64,000 nucleotides of DNA from Chelonoidis abingdonii (lineage: Eukaryota > Chordata > Testudines > Testudinidae), in the NCBI RefSeq assembly GCF_003597395.2, contig NC_133771.1:47138076-47202075 (forward strand), given 5' to 3'. Positions within the stretch are counted from its first letter, which is position 1, and each line of letters opens with the position of its first letter. Below the pieces are notes generated by a model. It did not search any database, was not told where the DNA came from, and worked only from the letters and a program-made list of their open reading frames with translations. The translations under genes and the position numbers were made by a program. Below are positions 19,683 through 32,499 of the stretch, one piece after another.

Positions 19683-21307
19683 CTCCACAGTAGTCAGTGG
19701 ATCTTCTGTAAAATTTGAATCTTAATTGGTCACTGCAGCTCTGGAGGGACACCAAATCATGAGAATAAGTCATTCATCTGATCCTCAGCAACTTGGAGAA
19801 GTTGTCTGGGGCGATTAGGATTAGTTGATTTCCCCTTTCAGTCTCATGCAGGGGATATCAGCCTGTCAGTGGCCCCTACATTGTACTGGTGCATTGGTGC
19901 TCTGGACTTCCCAGAGGGTCCCCTTTGTGCCATGCATTCATCACAACTCCAACCTCAACTAGCCACATCTCTCTAGCATCTGGCCCAGTAGAATCTCTGC
20001 TGTCTCTGACATAGGGTCTTTGTAATCCCAAAGGGACCTGCTGTCAGCAAATCACATGTCAACTTCAGAACCTCTGGTGGTGGAGTCTTTGGTACAATCA
20101 GCTGACAATGCTGTGCCATTTAATCCCACAGTGGGGTGGACCACTTTCTGTAGAACACACCCTCCTGCAACTCCAAGTGGTTCCACAGAGTCCAGAAAGC
20201 CTTCACTAACCCATTGCAGTACATGGTGCTGTCTGCTCTCACGAAGGCTCTGCCCTGCCTGTTTCCAATGTAAAAGGGGTGCTATATCCTCATCCTCAGC
20301 CTGCCTCTGTGCCAGATGTTCTGCTGTTCACCCCCAAGTAGCTCCTCAGCTTCTTTCTGAGAACTGCAGCCCCCTGGATCTCTTCCTTCTGCTTCTGGTG
20401 GAGCGAGTGCTGCCATTTGACTTCCTAGCATGAATGGTGAAATGGGATATCCACATTCCCATGCTGGGCCCTGAGTCAATGCTATGCTTTGAAATGACAC
20501 CATTTGCTGTTTCCCCAGCCAACGTGCCATTTGTCCTTCAGGTTGCCTGAAGCTCAACACCTACCAGGGAAGCATGGTTAGTATGTATAGGTGCAAGTGG
20601 AATCGCTCAAGAGTTCCGATAACTGCCAAGAACTCCCTGTGGATCAAGGGTAGTTCCATTCCAGTGTCTTGAGGGTTTTGATTATATTAGGATATAGTCC
20701 ACTCTGCATTTGGAAAGCACCCCTCCTATTCCAGTCTTGCTGGTATCACTATCCAGCACAACTGGTCATCCTGGCAGGGAGTATGCCACACTGATGCAGA
20801 GGTCAAAGCATTCTTCATCTCCTGGACTGCCTGGCTGTGTTTGGCTACCCAACTGAATACAGATCTCTTCTCTGTTAGACTAACCAGTGGAGAAGCTGTG
20901 TCAGCAAACCCCCATACAAACATCAAGTATAGGAGGCAAGTCCCATGAATCCCTGCAGTTGGGGGACATCCTTGTGTTTTGGCCACATGCAATGCAGCAT
21001 CCTACATACAGGGGGCCACTAGAGTCAGGGAAAACACAGCCCATCCATTGAGACTATTCCAGGTCTCTGAGTATTGCCCCTTATTCCTGGCTCTGCTTAG
21101 TCTCCCTATGGCTTGTCCAGAGTACCTCCCTTCTTGAGTTTCCTTCTCCATTTTTGGGGAGCATTTCCAAGCAAAATGGTCCAAACTCCCGGATACTCAT
21201 CTCTGCTACTCTCCTGGGAACTGATCCAGCCTTGTAGTTACAACTGATCCACCCTGTAGTCGGGTTCTGGATACCACCCTCGTGTGAATCCACCACCACC
21301 TGTGTGA

Positions 21308-21760
21308 ATCATAGAAATGTAGAGCTGGAAGGGACCTTGAGAGATCATCTAGTCCATCCATCCATCCACCCACTCTGAGGCAGGAACAAGTATATCTAGA
21401 CTGTCCTTGGCAGATGTTTATCTAATCTGTTCTTAGAAACTTCTAATGATGAGGATTCTATAAACCTCCTTTGGTAACCCATCCCAGTACTTAACTATCC
21501 TTATACTTAGAAAGATTTTCCTAATATTTGACTTAAATTCTATGATTTTGTAAGATTTCTTTTTGAATTTCATTAAAGAGCTTCTGATGAAGCCATAATG
21601 GGCTCTTACTATTCTTTCCTTTGCTTCAGGATAGTTTGCTATTGTGCCTTTAATATTGTCTCTTCAAGCAAACTACCAGGCCTCCTGAACATCTTTTTTC
21701 CCCTTAGATTTTCTTCCTACCTTCCTTCTTGCCTTCCAGTTCTCTGAGTTTGGGCTTTCC
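21308..21760 (-). mobile_element. CR1 LINE fragment with internal deletion
   Basis: It begins GAATCATAGAAATGTAGAGCTGGAAGG, the antisense CR1 3' end, and runs to about 21560. It then jumps to a more 5' part of CR1: TTGCTATTGTGCCTTTAAT here matches TTGCTCTTGTGCCTTTAAT at 44381 in the long CR1 copy. Confidence 0.85.
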
Positions 21761-22755
21761 AATCTGCTGGGAATCTAGTGGCCAGCCTGGGACTACACCT
21801 GCATTTGCAGACCTCAGGTTCATACACTTGCATTGCTATGCCAGTAATCCTCTGGCTTCTTCCACAGGTCCAGGCTCACCAACCAGTCCTCACTCACCAG
21901 ACAGTTTGACAGTCTTATCATCTGTATGCCCAATATAGGGCCTCTATATCCAGCCCTCCTTCAGGGATTTGGGTCCCCTCAGTGTCACCGCACTCTCAGA
22001 TTTGAATAGTCCAGCCCATGCAGAAGCTGCTCCAGCACTCTCTGCTAAAACATTTGGATAAGTCACCCACATCACCAGATGCAGCTCACCAGGGCAAACA
22101 GAAAGCATCTCACTGTCTCTCTCCTTGGTACCTAGAACAGAAAGTGAGCCCCCTCTGTCTGCTTCTCCGCCTTGAAGCAGACAGCAAGGCCTCACACTTG
22201 GCCTGGTTAACTGGAATACTCCTGTACCCCGACTGATAAAAATGGACGGGGCTTCCCCAGTCAGACTTGTGGGCAAATATGCCCATCTCCCCCTCTGACC
22301 AGCAGTTCAGCTTCCTTGTGATTTCAGACAGAGTTAGGTATGTTTCCTCACTCACCTTGTCATCAAATCCGGGTGCTTTGTACATCATCAAGGGCCTCTG
22401 CTCTTCCCCACTGCCTCATCTGGTGTGCCAGCAGGATGCAGTCCTATTCCTATTGTTCACTGGGTCTCTCTTGGTTGGTGATCCCTGAAGTTTCTTTGTC
22501 CACCTCTTTCAGTCTTCCAGTCTCTGCCTCCTTCTATTTACTGCCTGTGACCCGGTCTGCTCCAAGACTCTTCCTGGTTGTAGCTGTAACAGCTGCTCAG
22601 CATACCCAGGTTCTGTTTGCTGGCATTGGTTCATTTCATCAGCAGCCCACAAGTCTGACACCAGCATAATGTCAGGGATATCTAAAGGAGGACAACAAGC
22701 CCATGCAGTCCAAAAAGCCAGCTATCTTTAATGTAGCCAGAGCCCTCATCCATCA

Positions 22756-23020
22756 TAGGGTGACCAGGTGTCCGGTTTTCGACTGAAACACCCAGTCAAA
22801 AAGGGACCCTGGTGGCTCTGGTCAGCACCGCCAACCAGGCCGTTAATAGCACCCCAACCCGCAGCCATGAGCCCCCCTAAACCCAGAACCCCCTCCTGTA
22901 CCCCAGAGCCTGCACCCCCAGCCCCAAGCCCTCATCCCCCCTGCACCCCAATGATCTGCCCCAGCCCAGAGCCTCCTCCCACACCCTGAACCCCTCATCC
23001 GCAACCCCACCCCTGAGCCC
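22756..23020 (+). repeat. MITE-like start followed by C-rich degenerate repeat
   Basis: TAGGGTGACCAGGTGTCCGG resembles the termini of the 12323-12444 element. It is followed by a long C-rich tract of loosely repeated words (CCCCAGCCC, CTGCACCCCAA, CAGAGCCT). The open frame at 22768-22989 is Pro-rich low complexity and not a gene. Confidence 0.6.
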
Positions 23021-24219
23021 AATAGATGGGATTAGTTGTGAGGCTTCTGACTAATGACTTATGGGAGAGACCTCCCTAAATCAAGCTAAATAGGATTTCC
23101 TAAGAAAATCTCATTTGAGTTATTGGCTATGTCTTTTCTGCAGGCTAACTAGAAAACAGACAACAAAAGATTGTCAGAACCACAAAACATCCTCTTCAGA
23201 TGTCTGTGGATTCTCTGTGCAGAGCTCACCTACTTGAACCGTGTGCTGGAGATAAGACCTTGGTCTAAACCAGGATAATATAGTAAGCATGTGAATGTTG
23301 AAGAGGCAGCACTTTATGGGATGTGTGTAACAACAGACAAAATCAGCATGTATAGTTGTAAACATACAACACACACCTTGAAAATAAGGCACAAGACAGA
23401 GAGCCAAAACTTTAAACAGAGTCATTTAACTCTTTTGAAGAAAATATAATGTGCCATATGCACCCTGATGACATTAGTGAGATTATAAAACTAGTGATCT
23501 TAGCCTAATTACTTTAAAATGAACCAACTGACTGTATTTATGCAAAAAGTCTTACTTTGATTAATAATAAAATTAAATTATACCACTAACTATAGGTGTA
23601 GCTGACTGTGCCCATGTGACTTATATGTGGTCTCTGGTTGCTTTAATGCTTTGTTGGCACAGTAGATGGCGCCAGATAAATAGCTTTCTGTAGCCGGCTG
23701 GTGGTATAGGTAGCAGGGGAGTGTTCTGAGTCAGTGTATCTAAAAAAATCTGTGTCTGGAGTATATTTCTCAGTGAAAATGCCACCCAGTGTTTTTCACA
23801 TAATGTTACTGATCAAAATAATGCCTCAGCCATTCATCCCCATCACTTGTTCTTTGCTGAAATTCAAGCCACTGTGATGGAATTAACATGAGGGTTCTGA
23901 CTGAGATGGCAGCGAAATTAAAAAAACACCAGTTAAGGCCCTGATAAGACATAAATGTGCAGGTTAGCCCATTGAACTCAGAGAGCCTATTCACACGTGT
24001 AAAGTTGCTCATGTGGAAGTGGCGAATCAGGGTGTAGTGATGGAACAATTTGCAATGACTCTGGCTACATTGTCCTTTTCTGTTCCTTTGACTCTCAAGT
24101 CACCCTATAAAGGTCATTTCAGAGTTCAGTTTTTTTGTTCTTTTTTATTTTATGTTCACTTTTAATTAGTCTGAGGCCTTCACATGCTAAGGTAATGGAG
24201 GCCACAAGTTAAAGCCTGG
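23021..24219. other. Intergenic stretch, mostly low-copy
   Basis: No gene or repeat recognised, apart from the CTCF-like motif described separately. Confidence 0.4.
23659..23673 (+). promoter_or_regulatory. Candidate CTCF-binding motif
   Basis: ACAGTAGATGGCGCC satisfies every position of the vertebrate CTCF consensus NCANNAGRNGGCRSY. It lies in low-copy DNA between GCM1 and ELOVL5. This is a sequence match only; no occupancy is known. Confidence 0.45.
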
Positions 24220-24660
24220 CCCCATTGAAGTCAATGGCTGGAGATGGGACTCTGGATGGGGGGCCAGGGCTCTGAAGTGTCACCGACTAGTTTTTCTCTC
24301 TCAGGTACTTGGCTGGCTGATTCTTTCTCATGTGCTGAGGGTCTAACTGAGCGCCATATGTGGGGTCAGGATGGAATTTCTCCTCCGGTCAGATTGTTAG
24401 TGACATTGTTTTCTTCCACTTTCCTTTGTAGTATAGATTGTGGGTCACTTGCTGGGATTAATTGGGTAATTCTCACTCAATCCTTCCCTTTCTTTATCTG
24501 TGGCACTTAATAATCTAGTCTTCTCTGGGCTTGTAATTCTTTGGTCTAATTTTGGTTGTCAGGTTTCGTGTGCAGGTGTTGGTGGCTTGTGATATACTGG
24601 GGTCAGACTAGAAGATCTGGTGGGCCCTTCTGGCCTTAAACTCTATGACTTCAATGGGGC
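24220..24660 (+). mobile_element. CR1-like LINE 3' end
   Basis: It ends GGGGTCAGACTAGAAGATCTGG followed by CCCTTCTGGCCTTAAACTCTATGAC, the standard CR1 3' terminus. Confidence 0.82.
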
Positions 24661-24894
24661 CTGGATTTCATCCCTTATCTGTTATTGATATTTAAATAAT
24701 TATATGAAATCTTTCACATTTTCAATTTGCCACATGTCCTATTGATCATGCCTAAGATTTTTGGCTTTCATGTTATTTTTCTCTGATTTAACTCCTTCTT
24801 TCTCCTGCTATTAGAGGGATATATTTAGGCCTTGATCCTGCAATGTAGTCTGTGTGGGTAGATCCATCATGCAAATAGAGTCCCAAATGAAGCC

Positions 24895-25095
24895 ACAGAG
24901 AGGGTAATAATCACTGAACAGGTTGCCAAAGAATGTGATAAATTCTCCGTCACTTGGAGTTTTGATGTTGAAGTTAATGGTTTTTTCTAAGTTATCCTTC
25001 AGTGCAACCAGTTACTAGGCTAGATGCAGGTATCATTTGGTGAAATTGTACTGCCTGTGTTTTGCAGGACGTTCAAGTAGGCACATCGATTGGTA
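24895..25095 (+). mobile_element. CR1-like 3' fragment
   Basis: GGTTGCCAAAGAATGTGATAAATTCTCCGTCACTTGGAGTTTTGATGTTGAAG is the region shortly before the CR1 3' terminus (compare GGAATCCCTGTCACTGGAGGTTTT at 18424). The end is degraded. Confidence 0.6.
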
Positions 25096-27112
25096 AGGCT
25101 ACGATACCACATGGATCACACTGCAGAATGAGAATCATAGTTTTTAAAGTTTTTATCTGAGCTGTTGTTTCCTGTTTTCTTCTTTATTTAACACCATTTG
25201 AGTTGGTTTCTATCAAATGAAAATATTTTGATGATTGAAATTATGTGCTTGTGTTTGTTTTCTGTGTCAAAAATTGACTTTTTGTACAAAATCTTAAAAT
25301 GTACTTAAAAAAAAATCACAGAAACCAGGATGTTAAAATATTATCCGAGCTTCTGAGACAGAAGTTACCTCATTGGGCGAGAAATGAATGGCATAGAGAG
25401 TTGAAATGTACTTTGGTAGTCTATTTTTTTTTCATAGTACATACACAGGTTCCTGTTCACCTTTCACGAAGAGGTTAAATACATCTGGAAAGATACAAAC
25501 AGGTAATTCCACATTCAGAAGTCCAGCTAAAACACAGCTGTGTCCCTGTGCCTTCAGCTAGGAGCATTTTCTCTGGCTCCTGTATAAGCATGCTGTCCTA
25601 ATTTTAGTCAGGAACAACCCCCATCCCATCCCTAGTCCCACCTCCCCCACAAAGTGGCCCATTCTGTGCTCACCAGTAATTGAATATTGTTTAGTCATTT
25701 GAATCTGGGTGTGCTGGTCTCCATTCTGACCAGCAGTTTACCCTTTTGCTTTTAGGGATCTTCCCACTTAGGAATGCAACTGCTAAATTGACAAGAGGTT
25801 ATATAAATGCCTAGATTTAAGATAGATGTAGGCTCGAGATTCTCTTATAAATTCTCTCAGTGGACTCGCCCTGCATAAAGAAAATGGTTTATAGTGCAGA
25901 TGCAGCTGTGCATATTTTTGACACGTCAGTTCAAGTATGTGTTCTCTCGTTAACCAGCTAAATTACTTAGGTGATCTCCAACAGATGTTTCACAGAATGA
26001 CAAAGCATGTGTAAGTGAACAGGAGAGGGAATATTGTCCACTAAGATTTAGAACTGATCCTACAACTTTTCTTAAGAAACGTGAGAAAAGTGTCGGTTGG
26101 GGGCTAGTTCTCTGATGAAGAAGCTAGCAAGTAGTACATGGATGAGCAGTGCTGTTGTAAAAGAGGGACTGAGGCATTAGATGTTATTGGAACAATTTTT
26201 TAAAAAACTGTAAAACTTTGTGGGTTTAGAGTTTGTGTAAAAGGACTCTGGTCAGATATTACCATAGCAACCACACCATAAACATCTTCTAACACTTATT
26301 AATCACATGACAAGAAAAGCTAAGCAGAAACATTACTTGTAATTCAGCAGTTAAATGGTTATTTGTTCTGAGAAATGCATTTAGCAAAGTGCTTCAAAAG
26401 GAAAGATATTATTAAAAAGTCTCTGGCTGGAACCAAAAGGCTTTCTAGGAGGAAAGAATCAATCCACCGTTGGATTTTGGATCAACATTTCTTGTTAAGA
26501 GTAATTCTGCTGTTTAGACAAACAGGACAAACATATGAGGGCAAAGAATAAGGAAAACGTTGGTCTCACTGATGTTTGCTTCATTCATGTGCAAGCAGGA
26601 TATGGTAAGCTCAGAGGGGTGAACGATGAACAATCACTATCTATCCTAAACAAACTCAGTTCACACAATTCCTTTGACTTCATTTTATGTTTGTTGTCCT
26701 TACAATTTTACAGGATGGGGTTCACAAGTACAAATGACTTCCTACTGACCTTTTACCCACTTTGGCTAAACACAGCCTGTAAGGGTCTTAGCTAGCTACC
26801 ATCTTTTCTTTCTTTAATTGGTCCTAGCTCTACAACAGCATATGAGCTGGAGCCTTGTAACTGTTTATACGCTGGAGAGAGACCAGTCTGCCTTTGAGGA
26901 TGATCACCAGTTTTCACAGTAGCAATACAGAAAGTAGCGTGTTACCGTTTTCAAAGCTCGTAGGCGATATCAAAATGCAGACATGCCAACACAGCACCTA
27001 AAGTCAGGGAACACTACTTCAACTTAGCTTTCCACCAGTACATGCAATTTCACACCAGGATGAGGAAAAAGAGGCACTGATTCCTATGTACAGAGTTGAC
27101 AGAAGACCCATG
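25096..27112. other. Intergenic stretch without recognised features
   Basis: About 2 kb of AT-rich, low-copy-looking sequence. I see no coding exon or named repeat. Confidence 0.4.
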
Positions 27113-27150
27113 ATGGTTGGTCAAACAGGACAGACTGTTTGACCAACCAT
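27113..27150. repeat. Perfect inverted repeat (16-bp arms, 6-bp loop)
   Basis: ATGGTTGGTCAAACAG at 27113-27128 is the exact reverse complement of CTGTTTGACCAACCAT at 27135-27150, separated by GACAGA. It would form a stable hairpin in single-stranded DNA or RNA. The pairing stops abruptly on both outer sides. Confidence 0.97.
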
Positions 27151-27529
27151 AGTTTTACTGGACCTTAGGTTAGTTTATGTGCCTCCATATTTAGCGCAAC
27201 TTATGAGGTGAAAAAATTACCATGAAAATTGAGAGAGAAAAACGATCAAATCACCTAACTGCCTTTGCTCTGCAGAATTGCACCTGTTAGCATGTCTCCA
27301 AACAAAGTATCTGTGCACGTGTGTGTGGGGTTCTTGCGTGAGCACTGAAACAGATTCATGTTTTTCCAGTTCTGCTGTAGATATTGTGGGGGAAGCGTCT
27401 CTTTTTATTTCAGTGCTGTGGTATTTTTCTTCAGTGCCCTGGTATGTGGAAACTTGTGTGGTTACAAGATGAAAAAATTCAGACCAGAGTCTCATAAACC
27501 AATGTGGTTTTAAGGCTCTCACTAACACC

Positions 27530-27775
27530 TTTACTGAGAAAACACACACTCTTCAGCTAGGTTGTACATTCTACTATTGGCCTCAACGGCAACATACCAA
27601 ACTGAGCCCTTTTTAAAGTCCCAAGGCAGACAAAGGGTGGGAAGGAAACTAGACACAGATGGATGAAGGTGGTTGCCTGAGACAAGGTCAGCTGCAAAAC
27701 CAGGAAGAGAACTCAGATATCCTGCATCCCACACTAGGCCCTATCCACTGGACCATGCTGCATCTCTAACTTTAC
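27530..27775 (-). repeat. tRNA-headed CORE-SINE/MIR, antisense
   Basis: Read on the minus strand it starts with GCAGCATGGTCCAGTGGATAGGG, a clear polymerase III A box. It continues with GAGTTCTCTTCCTGGTTTTGCAGC (B-box region) and then the SINE body. Confidence 0.72.
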
Positions 27776-27984
27776 TCACAACCCAAGCCTTTAGCTGTTC
27801 TTTCAGTCGATTTGGTTTATTTTAACCATTCCTTAAGATATTTTCATCACTCTAGATGATTTGTTATGAAATTTCTCTTGTCTTTGTGTTTGATTTTTTT
27901 GAGTTTGTCCTTTTAATCCTGACCTTCATTAACATCTTTCTGCCCTGCCATGCAACAATGTTTTCTTTTCTTTTGATTTCCTAA

Positions 27985-28115
27985 TAGAGACAAGGCAATC
28001 AAGCTCTCTCTCATGACCAGAAGTTGGTCCAATAAAAGGTATTATCTCACCCACCTTGTCTCTCTAATATCCTGGGACCAACACAGCTACAACAACACTG
28101 CGGACAACAGTGGAA
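27985..28115 (+). mobile_element. Dispersed DNA-transposon/MITE fragment
   Basis: GAGACAAGG...TTGGTCCAATAAAAGGTATTATC, then CACCCACCTTGTCTCTCTAATATCCTGGGACC. The CCTTGTCTC end is the inverse of the opening GAGACAAGG. It is a widespread amniote family that I recognise by pattern but cannot name. Confidence 0.6.
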
Positions 28116-28829
28116 GATTCTCTTATAGTTGATTATCTGTTAAACAGATTTGTACATCATACAGCGTTCCAGACAGAACAACACCACAGATCCATTCACT
28201 CAGTCCCTTCTCATAGGGATTAGGGCCTTGTCATTAGAAGACAAAAACCAAACAAATTAGCAGCCTTTTTTATGGCCTCTGACAGAACAGAAGTATGATG
28301 CATCCCGGGGCAGAAAAGAAGTTGCATTCAACTCAACACAGAAGTTGCAGGCATTTGAAGTCAAGCACCTTTAAATACTTGTTAGTTTAGAGAGAATCAT
28401 ATAATTAGACTGGCATATTTATTATTCAATGAATAGCAGCAAAACCACTGGATCACAAAGGAAACTACTCACCTAACTCTGCAGAATCCCCAAGACGTAG
28501 ACAAAAAGATCCCCATGAGCCAAGCAGACCCATGCATCCTTCAAGGCAAGAGTTCACATGGTCTTGCCTCCCTTGATAAGGAAGCAGAGCCATCTTACAT
28601 GTGAAACAAACCCCAAATCATTACCTGCTAAACCACTATAATGTTTTTTCTACATTATGCTACAGCTCCTCCAGACTTCCTAGAAGCACTGTACACAAGC
28701 ATTAGTTTTCTGTTTTGTTTATGATTTCATCTTAATGACTTGCTTTGTATTTTAAAGTTGAGCTCACTGTTTGAACTGAACACTGTGGGACGGAGTACAC
28801 ACGGATGTAATGTATTGCTTATTAGTAAA

Positions 28830-29350
28830 TGTTTATATTTTGATAGCACCTGGAGTCCTCAACCAGGTTGGGCTGGATTGTGCTAGGTGCTGAACAAACA
28901 TATAATAATTAACAATCTCTGCACCAAAGAGCTAGCAGTCTCAAAGACAAGATATACTGGGAGATGAGACAATCAACTTTGCTGGGGTGAAGGCAAGAGT
29001 GATGGGTAGCAAAAATTATAATGCTTAATGAGTCAGTAGCACAGACCACACCGATCTTTACCATTATCAGGTTGCAGTTTTCTGTAGCTATTATGGCTCA
29101 GGTGAGCTGTGAAGAGGGTCTTGAAGACACGACAATGGTTTTATGGATTTTAACTGGGAGCTTGTAAGGGGAGGGACATGAAAAAGCGTGGAAACACTCA
29201 AAGATGCAGAGAACTGGCTGATCCAAGCTGACATCATTAGCAGACACGGTGGGAGTTGATCTTATGATAAGGTATCAGGCGGGATAGGTACAGCAGGCTG
29301 GATTGTGAAGGGCTTTTAAAGTAAAGAGTAGCCTGTTTGAAAATAAATGT
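28830..29350 (-). repeat. Ancient interspersed repeat (LINE 3'-end-like)
   Basis: TTGATAGCACCTGGAGTCC...TGTGCTAGGTGCTGAACAAACA recurs as TAGAGCCTAGGAGCC...TGCCAGGTGCTGTACAAACACA at 35855 and, in the opposite orientation, near 46820. It is therefore one old LINE-like family with at least four pieces in this window. Confidence 0.6.
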
Positions 29351-32300
29351 ATCAACTAAAATGAAAAAAACATGTATAGAGCTTGGAATTCATGTATCCT
29401 GTGGCTCACACTTAAAGAAGAGAACCATGCAGGAATGTTGTTATAGTAATGAGTACGCAGTAACAAGGTACAGAGGAACCTGGGAGTCTGACTGGTGGAG
29501 CCAAGGAAGCATCTAGAGGACATGACCATCACCCCAGAGAAGCATGCAGATCTTTGAGAAGGCAAAGCCAAAAGCAGCAGCATGTGCTGCAGCAGTCAAA
29601 TCATTTTGATTGCATCACTGTTCAGCTCTTGAGCAAAGTTACAGCTGTTCTGCAGCCAAGGGGAAGAATGGGCAGCCTAAAATAATGGAAATCAGAAAAA
29701 GTTGGGGAACACCAGCAAGGCTCAGCAAAATAAAATCAAGTCTTAAACCACTTGAATATTGTAACTTAAGCCATGTGGACTGTGTTCAGACAGCCTGTAA
29801 TCAAGGCTAGAAGGCCTGGGTCTGAGAATAGAGCAGGGAGTGAACAATCCTTTCTGGAGTAGAGACTGCATCTGAAGCACTAAAAATTGAGAGCAGGAGC
29901 CATTTTATGCCAGCCTTTGCTCTTTGATTAGTTGTTCAGCTCAAGATTGGAGCAAGACAAATATTGTACTGTTACACCTTGATCTCTTGGCTGTAACATG
30001 AAACACTCCTTACAAGGTCTACATTTCAAACTGTTTAAAGGTGATGTTCATTTACTTCTCTCTTGTGTTCACTCTCGGGCCTGTCTCTCCCCTTCCTCCC
30101 AGCCCAGAATCAGGCTCCCATTTACCCTCTGAGCACTGCTCCATTGCAGTGCTGATCTCTGGCACAGGGAAGATAAGGAGGCATGGAAGCTGGCCAGTCT
30201 GGGACAGTAGCCACCTGCACATGGTACTGGTAGAACAGAGCTGCCTGCATATCACTGTACTATTCAGAGTCAGACTTGACTCTACATGGACCTGATTGTA
30301 TGCAGAGGGGAAGGCTGGCTTTAGGTCTTGTGCAAGAAAAGGAGAAGAAGAGTTCATTGAGGGGGCGGGGGAAGAAAGGGTAGCGACATGGGATTGGCAG
30401 GTCTTTGATATGCATAAGCTTAGTCAACTTGCTGTCAGCTTTACCAACTCAGCTGGCTGGCAACTGCTTCAGGAAGCCAGCATCTATGGGGGTTTGCAAA
30501 AACCTGGATGAAGCTCTGATTTTTGTAAAACTGGCTGGGACAGGGGCTGAAAACTGGGACAACATACCCACTTCAGAGACCCTAAATAGATCAGTCATCA
30601 TAGGAGCAGATGGGATTGCTACAGTGTCGCAGTAGCAGATGGACTGAGAAGGCATCATCCATGTTTTTTACTTACTACTTTCAGGAATCATGGTACCTTG
30701 GGGAAGCCACTAAATCTACCAGGACATTCCTAGTAAGCCAACTACTAGAAGAGTGATAGAACAGCTCAACAGAGTTCTGAAGATGTAGGACAGCTGCCTA
30801 AGGAATCGGAGTGGAGCCATTAAGGAGCTAGAACTGGGAGACTAACAGACTAAAGATGGCCAGAAGGCAAGAGAGGAGAGGCAGCATCTGAAAGATTTTG
30901 GGGATGGGCTAGGGTTTGTTCTGTTGGACATGAGCACCCATGCTGGATTTGATTTCTGGTTTTAAAATGGCAGTAAAAGAACTAAGTAAAATGGGGTTAA
31001 AAGATGGAGATTAGTTCCATAATATGACTATATCTGAAAGTTCACATGCTTCCTTAAAGTGATAGTACTAGGGGGAGACAACAGGCCTGTTACTCAGTAT
31101 CTGGAGGCTTATCTGTAGCATAGTTCATCTCCTCCAAAGCTTGGCACTGGTGGGAGAGAGGGCGAGAATCAGTAGGAATGGAGCAGGGCTATGCTTTAGC
31201 TCCACAAGAACACACGGTCCTTCTGTGCACCCTTCCTCTCCCCCTCGATCCCTCCTGCTGCCCTCTGTTTGTGGGAGAAGTGGCCCTGGAAAAACATTAA
31301 AATATTGGAAGTTATGGTTGGACCTCACACACAACTAACCTTCCAGGTGACTGCTAAGAGAGAGCCAGAGCCCAGCTCACCTGCCAGCACTGCTGTGGCT
31401 AAAACATGACACTGCTGGGCAACTGAGCCTCCCTGATCCTCCTTTCAAAATGACTTTTTGGGCCATGATTTGTTCCAAAATAGGAAGGAGCCATACCAGT
31501 TTGAGAGCTGTCTGGAAACATGTCCGCAAACAGCGATACTTACCCATCTAGCACAGTAACCGTGTTACATTGTCTACTAAAAGATGAACATGTTTCTAGA
31601 ATTCACAGGAAAAAATTTAAGGACTTCAGCCATTTTAAGTGTTGTGAAACCACTTTCTATATAATTCTAGGCAAATTTATCATAATGATGCTTTTACAGG
31701 GCTTGAGCCAAAGTCCAGTGGAGATGCTGGAAAGACTCCCATTGACTTCAGTGGCTTGTGAAACAGACCTCACTTCATTAAAAGGTAAGCTTGGAACATT
31801 GCTTTTACATAATTAGTTCTTTTGCTATTATGTGACCCTCTGTAAAAGGCCAAGACATGATTTGATCTGGGATTTTCAGTTTCAAAGAACAAAAGAGTCA
31901 AGCCAGAGGGTCCTCTAAGTCTGCATCTCGCAGATCTCTTCATTTTCTAACAGGATTATGTTATTTTTAGAATGTGTTCAGGCTCTGTATGACTTGATTT
32001 CTTCACATTGTACCATGAATGATTAACGTATAACCTTTCCCTCATTATTAACTTGCACTTCAACAGCCAGAAATGTTATTGCAGTTCTGCAATTGAAGAA
32101 CACTTCTGAGCCAATCAAGTACATTTGTTATCATTATTTTGATAGAACATTGCTGCACTAACGTAATTTGATCTTTCATCAGCCTCCAAGACAAAGGTTT
32201 GCTTTGTAGGTGATTACTCTAGTGTGGTAAACATCAAGCAGTATTTCCTGATACTTAAGACTCTGTGTCCATTAAGGATTTGACACACTGGCTTTTCAAC

Positions 32301-32499
32301 AAATTATAAAGTAATATTTGCAATAAGTTATTAAAATGCAAGGTCGAAAGCAGATTACATAAAAGAACTTTTCAGAATAAACTCAGATCTCTCTCTCTCT
32401 TTTCCAGTTATTTTCTAGTGGAGCTAGTCAGAAAATAGGTTTTATCCTACAGATAATTTTGATACAAATGGAAATATATATAATTCAAATTCTCTACAG
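29351..32499. other. Intergenic stretch, largely unassigned
   Basis: About 3 kb with scattered repeat-like phrases up to roughly 31000 and low-copy AT-rich sequence beyond. Short open frames overlap each other on both strands and show no family signature. Confidence 0.35.

Larger units (their letters stand above)
18780..22690 (-). pseudogene. Strongly decayed Ty3/gypsy-like pol relic
   Basis: On the minus strand at about 20992-20726 a segment reads GFADTASPLVSLTEKRSVFSW followed by AVQEMKNALTSA, the typical junction between the reverse-transcriptase connection and RNase H of Ty3/gypsy pol. The flanking text to about 22690 (upstream in the element) and 18780 (downstream) has the same composition but only scraps of open frame. 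No LTRs could be delimited. It is interrupted by a hAT MITE (19464-19682), a 17-base A run and a CR1 fragment (21308-21760). Element limits are approximate. Confidence 0.6.

Noticed and set aside
22768..22989. Proline-rich open frame
   Set aside because: Direct translation of a C-rich degenerate repeat.
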